In this document: positions 1 through 6,688 of the stretch, piece by piece
Layout: every line of letters begins with the position of its first letter
Numbering within the stretch: position 1 is the first letter of the stretch
Source: CAZAGD01 sp049699975
Lineage (GTDB): Bacteria; Desulfobacterota; SM23-61
DNA: 8,891 nt
NCBI GenBank assembly: GCA_049699975.1
Contig: JBNAWB010000155.1
Span: 1-8,891, forward strand
Direction: 5' to 3'
Position numbers and translations under genes: made by a program
The notes under the pieces: model-generated
What the model saw: only the letters and a program-made list of their open reading frames with translations
Databases searched by the model: none
Told to the model about the DNA's origin: nothing

Positions 1-25
1 CCTCCCGCCTGTCTCCTGCTGGTGA
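1..25. repeat. 25-bp terminal direct repeat, left copy
   Basis: These 25 bases are identical to the last 25 bases of the window (8867-8891). At the right end the block is the tail that follows the long intergenic repeat, so the left end probably starts inside the tail of another repeat copy lying just outside the window. The exact match at both edges suggests either a contig that breaks at, or circularises through, a multicopy element, or a tandem arrangement of repeat units. Confidence 0.85.
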
Positions 26-70
26 GAAAAATTAAAACTGATCGACGGTCAGAATAACAAACTGATCGTT

Positions 71-346
71 GATCGCTTTTAAATTTTAATCTAAGCTGGG
101 ATCGATAAATCCTTGGGGGGCTTCGGCCCGCCTCTGGCCTGCCTCTGGCGAAAGCCAGCGGGGTTCATTAAAATGAGGCGCTGGTTAACTCTTAGGTCTA
201 GGCGGGGAAAATTAATTTTTTGGGGCAAAGGTGGAGAGGTATTTTTAGGCTTGGTTAGCCGAGGCAGGCTCGTCCCCGCCGTTCTTTGCGGAAAGAAGGT
301 GGATAAGTATTAAAGAGGTTAATTCCCAGCCGATTTTAATTTCGCC
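71..346. repeat. Long intergenic repeat, copy A (about 276 bp)
   Basis: This stretch aligns from end to end with 8584-8860 in the same orientation, with nearly equal length (276 against 277 bases) but many substitutions; by eye roughly three quarters of positions match. The right edge is the best conserved: 29 bases (318-346) are identical to 8832-8860. Inside are a tandem GCCTCTGGCCT-type duplication (131-149), a CTGGC-GAAA-GCCAG hairpin with a GNRA-type loop (145-158), and inverted pairs CGCCTC/GAGGCG (129-134 with 175-180), GCCTGCCTC/GAGGCAGGC (137-145 with 261-269) and GGCGGGG/CCCCGCC (201-207 with 274-280). No terminal inverted repeats or transposase are visible. A 66-codon open frame from 113 is not preserved in the other copy and is not taken as a gene. 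It could be a dispersed structured non-coding element, a miniature repeat, or an RNA gene; I do not recognise a named family. Confidence 0.8.
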
Positions 347-516
347 CCGCTTGCTTCCGCCAGAGGCTGGCCCACCTCAGCCCCCTTCACCAAAAGTTAG
401 TTATTTATTAATTATGACCCAGTCCTGTTGGGGAGAGAGTTGGCCTTCCTACGCTTTGGAAACCAAATTTTCCAAAACAGAGGAGGTGAGGAGGTAAAGG
501 GTGATTAGGAAAAAGG
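347..516. other. Intergenic spacer with hairpin and purine-rich tract
   Basis: No convincing gene is visible here. It holds CGCCAGAGGC (358-367), an inverted copy of GCCTCTGGCG at 141-150 of the repeat; an 8-bp perfect AT-rich hairpin (455-462 pairing with 469-476, 6-base loop) without a following T-tract, so not a terminator; and a doubled AGGAGGT (481-487 and 489-495). A 27-codon ATG frame (414-497) ends inside the second AGGAGGT, which in turn lies 5 bases before a GTG opening a 15-codon frame (501-548). Neither mini-ORF can be supported as a gene from this sequence alone. Confidence 0.5.
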
Positions 517-546
517 TTGACAAAATTAGCTGCGGCCAAATACATT
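517..546 (+). promoter_or_regulatory. Candidate sigma70-type promoter of the HAD-glp-pit run
   Basis: A perfect -35 box TTGACA (517-522) is followed after 18 bases by TACATT (541-546), which matches the -10 consensus at four of six positions. It would start transcription near 553, about 20 bases before the first gene of the cluster. The weak -10 is compatible with regulated expression. The assignment is by consensus only. Confidence 0.45.
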
Positions 547-556
547 AATAAATGTA
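541..556. promoter_or_regulatory. Palindrome overlapping the -10 box, candidate operator
   Basis: TACATT-AATA-AATGTA is a perfect inverted repeat with 6-base arms around a 4-base spacer. It covers the proposed -10 box and the start region, the usual place for a repressor to block initiation. No regulator gene is present in the window, so the binding protein is unknown. AT-rich palindromes of this size also arise by chance. Confidence 0.35.
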
Positions 557-574
557 GTAAACAAACTTATCTTC

Positions 575-1360
575 ATGAATATTGCAGATTTTGGGGGTTA
601 TATTTTTGATCTGGACGGCACAATTTACCGGGGAGAAAGACTTATCCCCGGAGCGCAGGAAGTCATCCAAAGATTAAAAAAATTAGGCCGCAGGATTGTC
701 TACCTCTCTAATAAGCCTCTCCAAACAAGAGAAGATTATGCCGCCAAATTAACTCGCCTCGGTATCCCCACGGAACCTAAAGAAGTAATTAATTCTTCTT
801 ATGTCATGGCCCGCTGGCTTGGGCAGCACGCTCCCCGGGCCACTATTTTTGTCATCGGTGAGCTCCCCCTCATTAAAGAGATGGAAAACCAAGGATTTCG
901 CTTAAGCGAGAATCCAGCCCAGATTGATTACGTTATTGCTTCCTTTGACCGCACCTTTGATTATCGGAAATTAAACATCGCTTTTCAGGCCCTAAAAAGA
1001 GGAGCTCATTTTGTGGCTACCAACCCAGACCGTTCCTGTCCGGTAGAAGGTGGAGAGATTCCGGATTGCGCAGCCATAATTGGCGCTATTGAAGGGGCTA
1101 CAGGAAAAAAAGTGGAAACAATTGTGGGCAAACCTTCAGAAATCACGATTCAAGTAGCAGTAGAAACTATGCATCTTAAACCTCCAGATTGTCTCCTGGT
1201 GGGTGACCGTTTGGAAACAGATATGGCCATGGGGAAAAAAGCAGGGATGGCCACTGCTTTAGTTTTAACTGGAGTAACTAAGAGAGAATTTATTCGGCAA
1301 TCTCCTTGGCGACCAGATTTCATTTGGGAAAGTGTGGCGGACATCTTAAAATATTTATGA
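575..1360 (+). CDS. HAD-IIA (NagD-like) phosphatase
   Basis: A 261-residue cytosolic hydrolase of the haloacid dehalogenase superfamily, subclass IIA (NagD, p-nitrophenyl phosphatase and phosphoglycolate/glycerol phosphate phosphatase relatives). Motif I is FDLDGT with nucleophile D12 and acid/base D14. Motif II is LSNKP (S45). Motif III is the GKPS lysine (K186). Motif IV is VGDRLETD (D211, D216), which holds Mg2+. The C2 cap lies between motifs II and III, about residues 70-180, as expected for this subclass, and the length is normal. The ATG is chosen because motif I falls at the usual distance from it; no Shine-Dalgarno sequence precedes it. It is the first gene of a tight run with glpABC and pit, so a substrate such as glycerol phosphate is plausible, but this subclass is promiscuous and the exact substrate cannot be read from the sequence. 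Confidence 0.9.
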   Translation: MNIADFGGYIFDLDGTIYRGERLIPGAQEVIQRLKKLGRRIVYLSNKPLQTREDYAAKLTRLGIPTEPKEVINSSYVMARWLGQHAPRATIFVIGELPLIKEMENQGFRLSENPAQIDYVIASFDRTFDYRKLNIAFQALKRGAHFVATNPDRSCPVEGGEIPDCAAIIGAIEGATGKKVETIVGKPSEITIQVAVETMHLKPPDCLLVGDRLETDMAMGKKAGMATALVLTGVTKREFIRQSPWRPDFIWESVADILKYL

Positions 1361-1365
1361 TTGAT

Positions 1366-1404
1366 AGCCAGCCCCAAGAGGTAATTTAAGATATTTGGCT
1401 GGCT
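1366..1404 (+). promoter_or_regulatory. Hairpin between the HAD gene and glpA
   Basis: AGCCAGCC (1366-1373) can pair perfectly with GGCTGGCT (1397-1404), an 8-bp GC-rich stem with a 23-base loop that contains AAGAGGT. It fills most of the 57-base gap and ends 13 bases before the glpA start. There is no T-tract, so it is not a simple terminator. It could act as an RNA processing or stability element or modulate translation of glpA; this is inferred from position only. Confidence 0.35.
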
Positions 1405-1417
1405 TAGAAAATAGCCA

Positions 1418-2986
1418 ATGAAGACAGAGGTAGTGGTTATAGGCGGCGGAGCTACGGGAGCAGGTGTTTTCCGCGATTTGGCTTTGCGCGGCTTAGAAGT
1501 TGTCTTGCTGGAAAAGGGTGATCTTACGAGTGGGACTTCGGGGCGTAACCATGGCCTTTTGCATAGCGGAGCCCGTTATGCTGTTTATGATCCTGATTCT
1601 GCGCGCGAGTGTTTTCAAGAAAATGTGCTTATAAAAAAGATTGCTGCACCATGCTTAGAAGAAACGGGTGGATTTTTTCTTTCCCTCCCTGAGGATCCGC
1701 CAAAATATGCCGATACTCTGCTCCGGGCTTGTCATCGTTTGGGAATCCCTGCTCAAGAGGTGGCGGTGGCTGATGTCCTTCATCAAGAGGCCAAGCTTTC
1801 TCCTAAGGTAAAAAGAGCGATTTGGGTTCCGGATGCTTCCGTTGATCCTTTTCGCCTAATTCGGGCCAATATAGAGGCTGGAGAAAGTTTGGGTGGACGA
1901 GTATTTCTCCATCGCCAAGTGGTAGATATTTTTGCTGAGCGAGGGCAGGTAAGGGGAGTTAAAGTCATAGACCCGCGCACGGGAGAAGAATTTAAAATTC
2001 AATGTCGTTTTTTAATCAATGCCGCGGGGGTTTGGGCCGGGGAGATAGCTCGCTTAGCCGGGATTAATTTGGGCATTCTCTTTTCTAAGGGGAGTTTAGT
2101 TGTCTTTAATCAGCGCTTAGTCAATACGGTGATTAATCGTTGTCGACCTCCGGCTAATGGCGATATTTTTGTGCCTCATGGGCCAACACTTATCTTGGGT
2201 ACTACTTCCCAAACAGTAGCCCAAGTGGAGGATCTATTTCCCGAGATTGAAGAAGTTGATCTTCTCTTAAGAGAAGGAGAGAAGATAATCCCGCAAGCTA
2301 AAGAGACTAGAGTCATTCGGGCTTATGCGGGAATCAGACCTCTTTTGGGAGCGCGCGAGGCTGAGCGGGAGGTGCAAGGTGAAAGTGGAACAGATGGCCG
2401 CCGGCTAAGTCGGGATTTCCTGTTGGTTAATCACGGAGAGCATGATCAGCTCCGCGGTTTTTTTTCTATTATCGGAGGCAAATTGACCACCTACCGGCTG
2501 ATGGCGGAAAAAACAGTAGATGCGGTGATGGATGAAATAGGCCGCAAAGAAAGTTGCCGCACTGCCGAAATTCCCTTACCTTTCCCGCGGGAATATTCTT
2601 TCCATGCCTTAGAAAAGAAACTCTTGAAGATTGCCCAGACCCCTTCCGCAAATGTGTCGTGGGAAATTATATGTGAATGTGAATTGGTTTCTAAGAAAGA
2701 AATTTTGCAAGAGGTGGGAAAATTAGAGATCTTTAGTTTAAAGGAACTGCAGGAAAGAACCAGGGCGGGGATGGGGCCCTGTCAGGGAGGCTTTTGTGCT
2801 CCGCGGTTGACGGCTCTTTTGCTGGAAACAGGGAAAATTACGGCGGGAGAGGCCTTAACTATCTTGAAAAATTTTTTGGAAGAACGTTGGAAAGGAATTC
2901 GGCCTGTCCTGTGGGGACCCCAGCTAAGGGAAGAGCAACTCATTCAGGCATTATACACAGAATTTTTTAATTTAGACCGTTTTTGA
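1418..2986 (+). CDS. glpA: Anaerobic glycerol-3-phosphate dehydrogenase, catalytic subunit A
   Basis: This 522-residue FAD enzyme oxidises sn-glycerol-3-phosphate to dihydroxyacetone phosphate as part of the membrane-associated GlpABC complex. The N-terminal Rossmann motif is VVIGGGATGAG (residues 6-16), followed by SGRNHGLLHSGARYA (41-55), which is typical of GlpA. NAAGVWA (201-207), RAYAGIRPL (301-309) and GGKLTTYRLMAE (353-364) are further family signatures. The C-terminal BFD-like [2Fe-2S] domain keeps all four cysteines: CEC (419, 421) and CQGGFC (455, 460). That domain and the ending ERWKGIRPVLWG (489-500) separate it from aerobic GlpD. The length is close to the 542 residues of the E. 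coli protein. A stop codon lies in frame two codons upstream, so the ATG at 1418 is the first possible ATG; it has no clear Shine-Dalgarno sequence. glpB starts 6 bases after its stop. Confidence 0.96.
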   Translation: MKTEVVVIGGGATGAGVFRDLALRGLEVVLLEKGDLTSGTSGRNHGLLHSGARYAVYDPDSARECFQENVLIKKIAAPCLEETGGFFLSLPEDPPKYADTLLRACHRLGIPAQEVAVADVLHQEAKLSPKVKRAIWVPDASVDPFRLIRANIEAGESLGGRVFLHRQVVDIFAERGQVRGVKVIDPRTGEEFKIQCRFLINAAGVWAGEIARLAGINLGILFSKGSLVVFNQRLVNTVINRCRPPANGDIFVPHGPTLILGTTSQTVAQVEDLFPEIEEVDLLLREGEKIIPQAKETRVIRAYAGIRPLLGAREAEREVQGESGTDGRRLSRDFLLVNHGEHDQLRGFFSIIGGKLTTYRLMAEKTVDAVMDEIGRKESCRTAEIPLPFPREYSFHALEKKLLKIAQTPSANVSWEIICECELVSKKEILQEVGKLEIFSLKELQERTRAGMGPCQGGFCAPRLTALLLETGKITAGEALTILKNFLEERWKGIRPVLWGPQLREEQLIQALYTEFFNLDRF

Positions 2987-2992
2987 TTTTTT

Positions 2993-4267
2993 ATGTTTTA
3001 TGATGTGATTGTCATAGGTGCGGGATTAGCTGGTCTAATGGCCGCCGAAGTGGCCCAAAGACGCGGAGCACGTGTGTTAGTTTTGGCGCGGGGAATGGGC
3101 TCCCTTCCTTTGACTACCGCTTGTTTAGATGCTTTAGGTTATTTTCCTCCGACTTCAGGAGAAATAGTAAAATCTCCTTTGGCCACTTTGCCGCAATTAA
3201 TAGCGGAATATCCTCATCATCCATATGCTTTAGTCGGCTTATCCAAAGTAGAAGAGGCTTTTTCTTATTTTCAAAAACTCACCCAAAAAATTGGTTTACC
3301 TTATTGTGGTAGTTTAAATTCTAATTTTCTTTTACCTACTCCTTTGGGAACATTCCGGCCTACATGTTTAGTGCCGGAAACGATGAGCGCGGGGGATTTA
3401 ACTCTTCCTGGGCCAGTGCTCCTCCTGGGGTTTTCGGGACTTAAAGATTTTTCTCCTTATTTAGCAGCGGCCACACTTAATCAATTAAAAGAACAGCAGA
3501 AAATTGCTGCTCAATTTCGGGTCGAAATTATAGAAAAAATAAATGGAGGAGGAAGCAGCTTGCATATTGCCGCTGCTTTTGATCAGGAGAGTTTCCGTAA
3601 AGATTTAATCAAGAGCATTAAAATGCGCTTAAAACCTGCCGAAAGGTTAGGCCTGCCGGCCGTAATGGGCCTGCACTCTTCCTCAGAAGCATTAGCTGAC
3701 TTACAAGATCAACTGCAGACCAAAGTATTTGAAATTCCTTTACCTCCTCCATCAGTTCCGGGCCTGCGTCTGCAAAGTAAATTGCGGAACCATCTCCAAA
3801 GCTCAGGAGGGCGTTTGCTAATCGGCTTGGCGGCATTGCTGCCGCAAAAAGAAGGTGAGTACTTGAGCGGATTTGCTTTGGGGAGCTCTAAATATAGCCC
3901 TTCCTATACGGCCGCTTCTTTTGTTTTAGCCACTGGAAAATTTGTGGGCGGAGGATTGGAGGCCACGGCTGAAAAGATCGAGGAGACACTCCTCCATCTT
4001 CCTCTTTCCTATCCTGAGCAAAGGAGAGAATGGTTCAATAGAAAGCTATTGGGTTTAACAGGTCAGCCTTTTAACAGCATAGGAATTGCGGTAAATGAAA
4101 ATCTGCAACCTGTAAATGCCGGCGGAAAAGTGATCTACAAAAATCTCTTTGCCGCCGGAGGAATAATTGGCCATAGCGATTCGATGACGGAAAAATCAGG
4201 AGGCGGTATTGCTTTGGCCACGGGCTATTTAGCCGGGGAATTGGCCGCTAAATATGCTGGTTTTTGA
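2993..4267 (+). CDS. glpB: Anaerobic glycerol-3-phosphate dehydrogenase, flavoprotein subunit B
   Basis: A 424-residue flavoprotein, close to the 419 residues of E. coli GlpB, which passes electrons from GlpA towards GlpC. It opens with a dinucleotide-binding motif DVIVIGAGLAGL (residues 4-15), followed by the GlpB-like segment LTTACLDALGYFP (40-52). The C-terminal flavin-contact region LFAAGGIIGHSDS (385-397) and EKSGGGIALA (400-409) is typical of the FAD-binding_2/GlpB group. No membrane segments or iron-sulfur cysteine clusters are seen. The gene follows glpA after 6 bases and has no Shine-Dalgarno sequence, the upstream bases being T-rich, so translation is probably coupled to glpA. Its placement between glpA and glpC makes the assignment firm despite the low sequence conservation of this subunit. 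Confidence 0.93.
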   Translation: MFYDVIVIGAGLAGLMAAEVAQRRGARVLVLARGMGSLPLTTACLDALGYFPPTSGEIVKSPLATLPQLIAEYPHHPYALVGLSKVEEAFSYFQKLTQKIGLPYCGSLNSNFLLPTPLGTFRPTCLVPETMSAGDLTLPGPVLLLGFSGLKDFSPYLAAATLNQLKEQQKIAAQFRVEIIEKINGGGSSLHIAAAFDQESFRKDLIKSIKMRLKPAERLGLPAVMGLHSSSEALADLQDQLQTKVFEIPLPPPSVPGLRLQSKLRNHLQSSGGRLLIGLAALLPQKEGEYLSGFALGSSKYSPSYTAASFVLATGKFVGGGLEATAEKIEETLLHLPLSYPEQRREWFNRKLLGLTGQPFNSIGIAVNENLQPVNAGGKVIYKNLFAAGGIIGHSDSMTEKSGGGIALATGYLAGELAAKYAGF

Positions 4268-4291
4268 ATAACGTAGCCGCGAGCGGTTATT
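4267..4291 (+). promoter_or_regulatory. Hairpin filling the glpB-glpC gap
   Basis: AATAAC (4267-4272) pairs perfectly with GTTATT (4286-4291) around a 13-base GC-rich loop. The left arm begins on the last base of the glpB stop codon and the right arm ends on the base before the glpC ATG, so the entire 24-base gap can fold. With no Shine-Dalgarno sequence visible, opening of this hairpin by ribosomes finishing glpB could control glpC initiation. A 6-bp stem is modest and may be chance. Confidence 0.3.
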
Positions 4292-5479
4292 ATGGATAAA
4301 AGTAACCTTGATCAATGTATAAAATGTTCTATTTGCTCCGCCTTTTGTCCAGTTTTGAAAGCTACGGGGCTTTTCCCTGGTCCTAAGCTTGCCGGTCCAG
4401 ATGCGGAGCGCTTTCGCCAGAAAGATGTAGCCGCTTTAGCCTCCTGGATTGAGTTCTGCGATTATTGCAAAATTTGCGAAAGGGTATGCCCCTACAATGT
4501 ACCCATTCCTTGGTTGCACCTGCGTTCTCTTTTGGCCTCCCGCAGGCAAAAAAAACCTTCGTTTCGCGATTGGCTTTTAGGGCATGCCTATTATTTGGCC
4601 AAATTGGGAAACTGGGGTGCCCCTTTTTCTAATTGGATTTATGGTTGGTCATTTTGGCGTTGGCTCCTCGAGCGCGGGTTAGGAATTGCCCAAGAGGTAA
4701 AACTGCCTATTTCTCGGGGTCAAACTTTTGCTGCTTGGTTCAAAGCCCATCAGCCTACCCAAGGGAATCCCTTGGCCTATTTTTATGGGTGTCATACAAA
4801 TTATGTAGATCCGCAAGTGGGGCGTGATGTAGTCTTTGTTTTAGAAAAAAATGGATTTACTGTTTTTCTTCCTGAACAAGAGTGTTGCGGCTTGCCCTTG
4901 ATCAGTAATGGGTTCTCCGATTTAGCTTCTCATTTGGCGCAAAAAAACTTAAGGTCTTTTAAAAAAGTAGTTGCTGAGGGGGTAGAAATTGTTTTTTCCT
5001 CACCAAGTTGCGGTATGACTATCAAGGAAGAATATGACCAGATTCTTCATATTTCTGGCGCTAAAGAGGTGGGGGCGAATTTTGTGGAAGTATCCCAGTT
5101 TCTATGGCATCTGTATGAACAGGGGAAATTGTATAGAGGTTTTAAAGAGATAAGAGAGACTTTTTATTACCATGCGCCTTGCCATTTACGAGCCCTTAAG
5201 ATAGGCCTGCCGGCCTTAGATTTGCTGTCTCTGATTCCTGGTTTGAAGGTGGTAGAAATACCCGAGGGATGTTGTGGATTAGCCGGTACATACGGGCTGA
5301 AGAAAGAAAAATATAAGATTGCTAAGGAAATAGGAGAAGAAATTTTTCGGTTTATTAGGCGCGGGAAGCCCAAAGGAGTAATTTCTGATTGTGAGGCCTG
5401 CCGTTTGCAGATTGAAAGTCATACGGGAGTAAAGACATATCATCCCGTGCAGATTTTAAGCCAGGCGTACAGGGCGTGA
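4292..5479 (+). CDS. glpC: Anaerobic glycerol-3-phosphate dehydrogenase, iron-sulfur subunit C
   Basis: A 395-residue protein (E. coli GlpC has 396) that carries electrons from GlpAB to the quinone pool and anchors the complex at the cytoplasmic membrane. The N-terminus holds two [4Fe-4S] ferredoxin motifs: C9-x2-C12-x2-C15-x3-C19-P and C56-x2-C59-x2-C62-x3-C66-P. Two cysteine-rich CCG domains follow: C167 with CCG at 198-200, and HAPC297 with CCG at 327-329. Further cysteines are C240 and DCEAC (367, 370). This is the HdrB-like arrangement of the family, with every expected cysteine present. The segment 97-130 is rich in aromatic residues (WIYGWSFWRWLL) and may be the membrane contact; no full transmembrane helix is evident. 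There is no clear Shine-Dalgarno sequence. The pit gene starts 3 bases after its stop. Confidence 0.95.
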   Translation: MDKSNLDQCIKCSICSAFCPVLKATGLFPGPKLAGPDAERFRQKDVAALASWIEFCDYCKICERVCPYNVPIPWLHLRSLLASRRQKKPSFRDWLLGHAYYLAKLGNWGAPFSNWIYGWSFWRWLLERGLGIAQEVKLPISRGQTFAAWFKAHQPTQGNPLAYFYGCHTNYVDPQVGRDVVFVLEKNGFTVFLPEQECCGLPLISNGFSDLASHLAQKNLRSFKKVVAEGVEIVFSSPSCGMTIKEEYDQILHISGAKEVGANFVEVSQFLWHLYEQGKLYRGFKEIRETFYYHAPCHLRALKIGLPALDLLSLIPGLKVVEIPEGCCGLAGTYGLKKEKYKIAKEIGEEIFRFIRRGKPKGVISDCEACRLQIESHTGVKTYHPVQILSQAYRA

Positions 5480-5482
5480 AAA

Positions 5483-6526
5483 ATGGAAATTAATATTTTT
5501 GTGTTAATCTTTTTGATTATTGGCATTGTTCTATTATACGAATTTATCAATGGTTTTAATGATTGTGCCAATATGGTAGTTACGCCCATAATTACCGGAG
5601 CCTTAGAGCCGCGCCAAGCTCTTTTAATCCTGGCAATTTTTGAATTTATTGGGGCTTGGTTTTTAGGTACGGCCGTTGCCAAAACTTTAGGGTTAGGCAT
5701 TGTAAATCCAGCTCATATAACTATCCTTGTTATTTTGGCAGCTTTATTCTCCGCTATTATCTGGATTTTGAATGGGTGGTATTTAGGGATGCCCTCCAGC
5801 TCATCCCACGCCCTCATCGGGGGACTTTTGGGCGCAGTTATTATGCAGGCTGGGACCGAAGCAATTCATTGGGGTACCGTAATAAAAGTGATATTAATGC
5901 TTATCTCAACTCCCCTCCTTGGTTTAGGGGCGGGCTATTTATTAACCAAAAATTTTATATCTTTCTTTGCTGGTTTTAAACCCAGCCAGGCCAATCGTTT
6001 ATTAAAGCGCCTGCAAATTGTTACTTCTATTACCTTAGCCTTAAGCCATGGTTCCAACGATGCCCAGAAAGGGATGGGCGTGATCAGTCTTGCTCTCCTC
6101 CTCTTTTATAAGGTTTCCTCAAAAGAAGTGGGAAAATTCTACCAACCAGGAGGGGCTAATGGTTTTTATGTTCCGGACTGGGTTATCCTCATCTGCTCCC
6201 TGGCTATAGCTTTGGGAGTAAGTTTTGGCGGTTGGCGAATTATGAAGACCTTGGGTACGAAATTGTATAAAATCAGGCCCATCCATGGTTTTAGTGCCCA
6301 AACATGCGCTTCGGCAGTTATTTACCTTTCCTCTTTGTTGGGATATCCAGTGAGCACCACGCAAATAGTTTCCTCTTCTATTTTAGGGGCTGGTTCAGCT
6401 CAACGAATTGGCTCGGTGCGTTGGCAAGTTGGTAAGCAAATTTTCTTAACCTGGTTATTTACCATCCCTGGGTCAGCCCTTCTTTCGGCCGGAATTTTTC
6501 TTTTGCTCAAAAGGTGGTTTGGTTAA
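5483..6526 (+). CDS. PiT-family inorganic phosphate permease
   Basis: A 347-residue integral membrane carrier of the PiT (PF01384) family, which imports phosphate, usually as a metal-phosphate complex or with a cation. The duplicated signature is visible: FINGFNDCANMV (residues 21-32) in the first half and LSHGSNDAQKGMG (187-199) in the second. The paired re-entrant motifs are GMPSSSSHALIGG (102-114) and YPVSTTQIVSSS (288-299). Long hydrophobic segments alternate through the whole chain, including a strong first one at 4-20. The size fits the short bacterial and archaeal PiT proteins rather than the roughly 500-residue PitA. Only 3 bases separate it from glpC, which points to co-transcription with the glp genes. 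A DUF47 partner gene lies 162 bases downstream. PiT relatives can also carry sulfate, but the DUF47 partner favours phosphate. Confidence 0.93.
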   Translation: MEINIFVLIFLIIGIVLLYEFINGFNDCANMVVTPIITGALEPRQALLILAIFEFIGAWFLGTAVAKTLGLGIVNPAHITILVILAALFSAIIWILNGWYLGMPSSSSHALIGGLLGAVIMQAGTEAIHWGTVIKVILMLISTPLLGLGAGYLLTKNFISFFAGFKPSQANRLLKRLQIVTSITLALSHGSNDAQKGMGVISLALLLFYKVSSKEVGKFYQPGGANGFYVPDWVILICSLAIALGVSFGGWRIMKTLGTKLYKIRPIHGFSAQTCASAVIYLSSLLGYPVSTTQIVSSSILGAGSAQRIGSVRWQVGKQIFLTWLFTIPGSALLSAGIFLLLKRWFG

Positions 6527-6553
6527 TAATTTGACTAAGGGCATAAAAATTTC

Positions 6554-6583
6554 TGGACAGGTGTGGCGTATTCAACCTAAAAT
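6554..6583 (+). promoter_or_regulatory. Candidate promoter of the DUF47-VanZ-OMP genes
   Basis: TGGACA (6554-6559, five of six to the -35 consensus) and TAAAAT (6578-6583, five of six to the -10 consensus) are separated by 18 bases within the only large gap of the gene run. Transcription would begin near 6590, leaving a leader of about 100 bases. Spacing and order resemble the candidate promoter before the first gene. Read-through from pit is equally possible because no terminator is visible in the gap. Confidence 0.38.
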
Positions 6584-6660
6584 ATATTTTAATTCCCGAA
6601 AAGTGAAGAAGAAGCGTTCTAAATGCCGATAAATGAATTAAAGAAGAGGCGGTAAAAATT

Positions 6661-6687
6661 AATTTCCTAAAATCGTGAGCGGAAATT
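6661..6687 (+). promoter_or_regulatory. Hairpin abutting the DUF47 start codon
   Basis: AATTTCC (6661-6667) pairs perfectly with GGAAATT (6681-6687), a 7-bp stem with a 13-base loop, ending one base before the ATG at 6689. The only ribosome-binding-like bases, GTGAGCGGA, lie in the loop and right arm, so folding could limit initiation. The AT-rich stem would be weak, as expected of a temperature- or coupling-sensitive switch, or it may be chance. Confidence 0.3.
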
Positions 6688-6688
6688 T

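Noticed and set aside
35..68. AAACTGATCG present twice (35-44 and 59-68), as possible iterons or CRISPR repeats
   Set aside because: There are only two 10-base units with no further copies, no regular spacing and no replication or Cas gene nearby.
113..313. 66-codon open frame on the + strand
   Set aside because: It lies wholly inside the intergenic repeat, has an unlikely composition, and is not preserved in the second copy of the repeat.
71..346. Insertion sequence or transposon flanking the gene cluster
   Set aside because: The two repeat copies lack terminal inverted repeats and a transposase, and they are too diverged to be the ends of a recently moved composite element.
455..476. Perfect 8-bp hairpin as a terminator or tRNA-like element
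   Set aside because: It is AT-rich with no T-tract after it on either strand, and no tRNA arms or CCA-type ends surround it.
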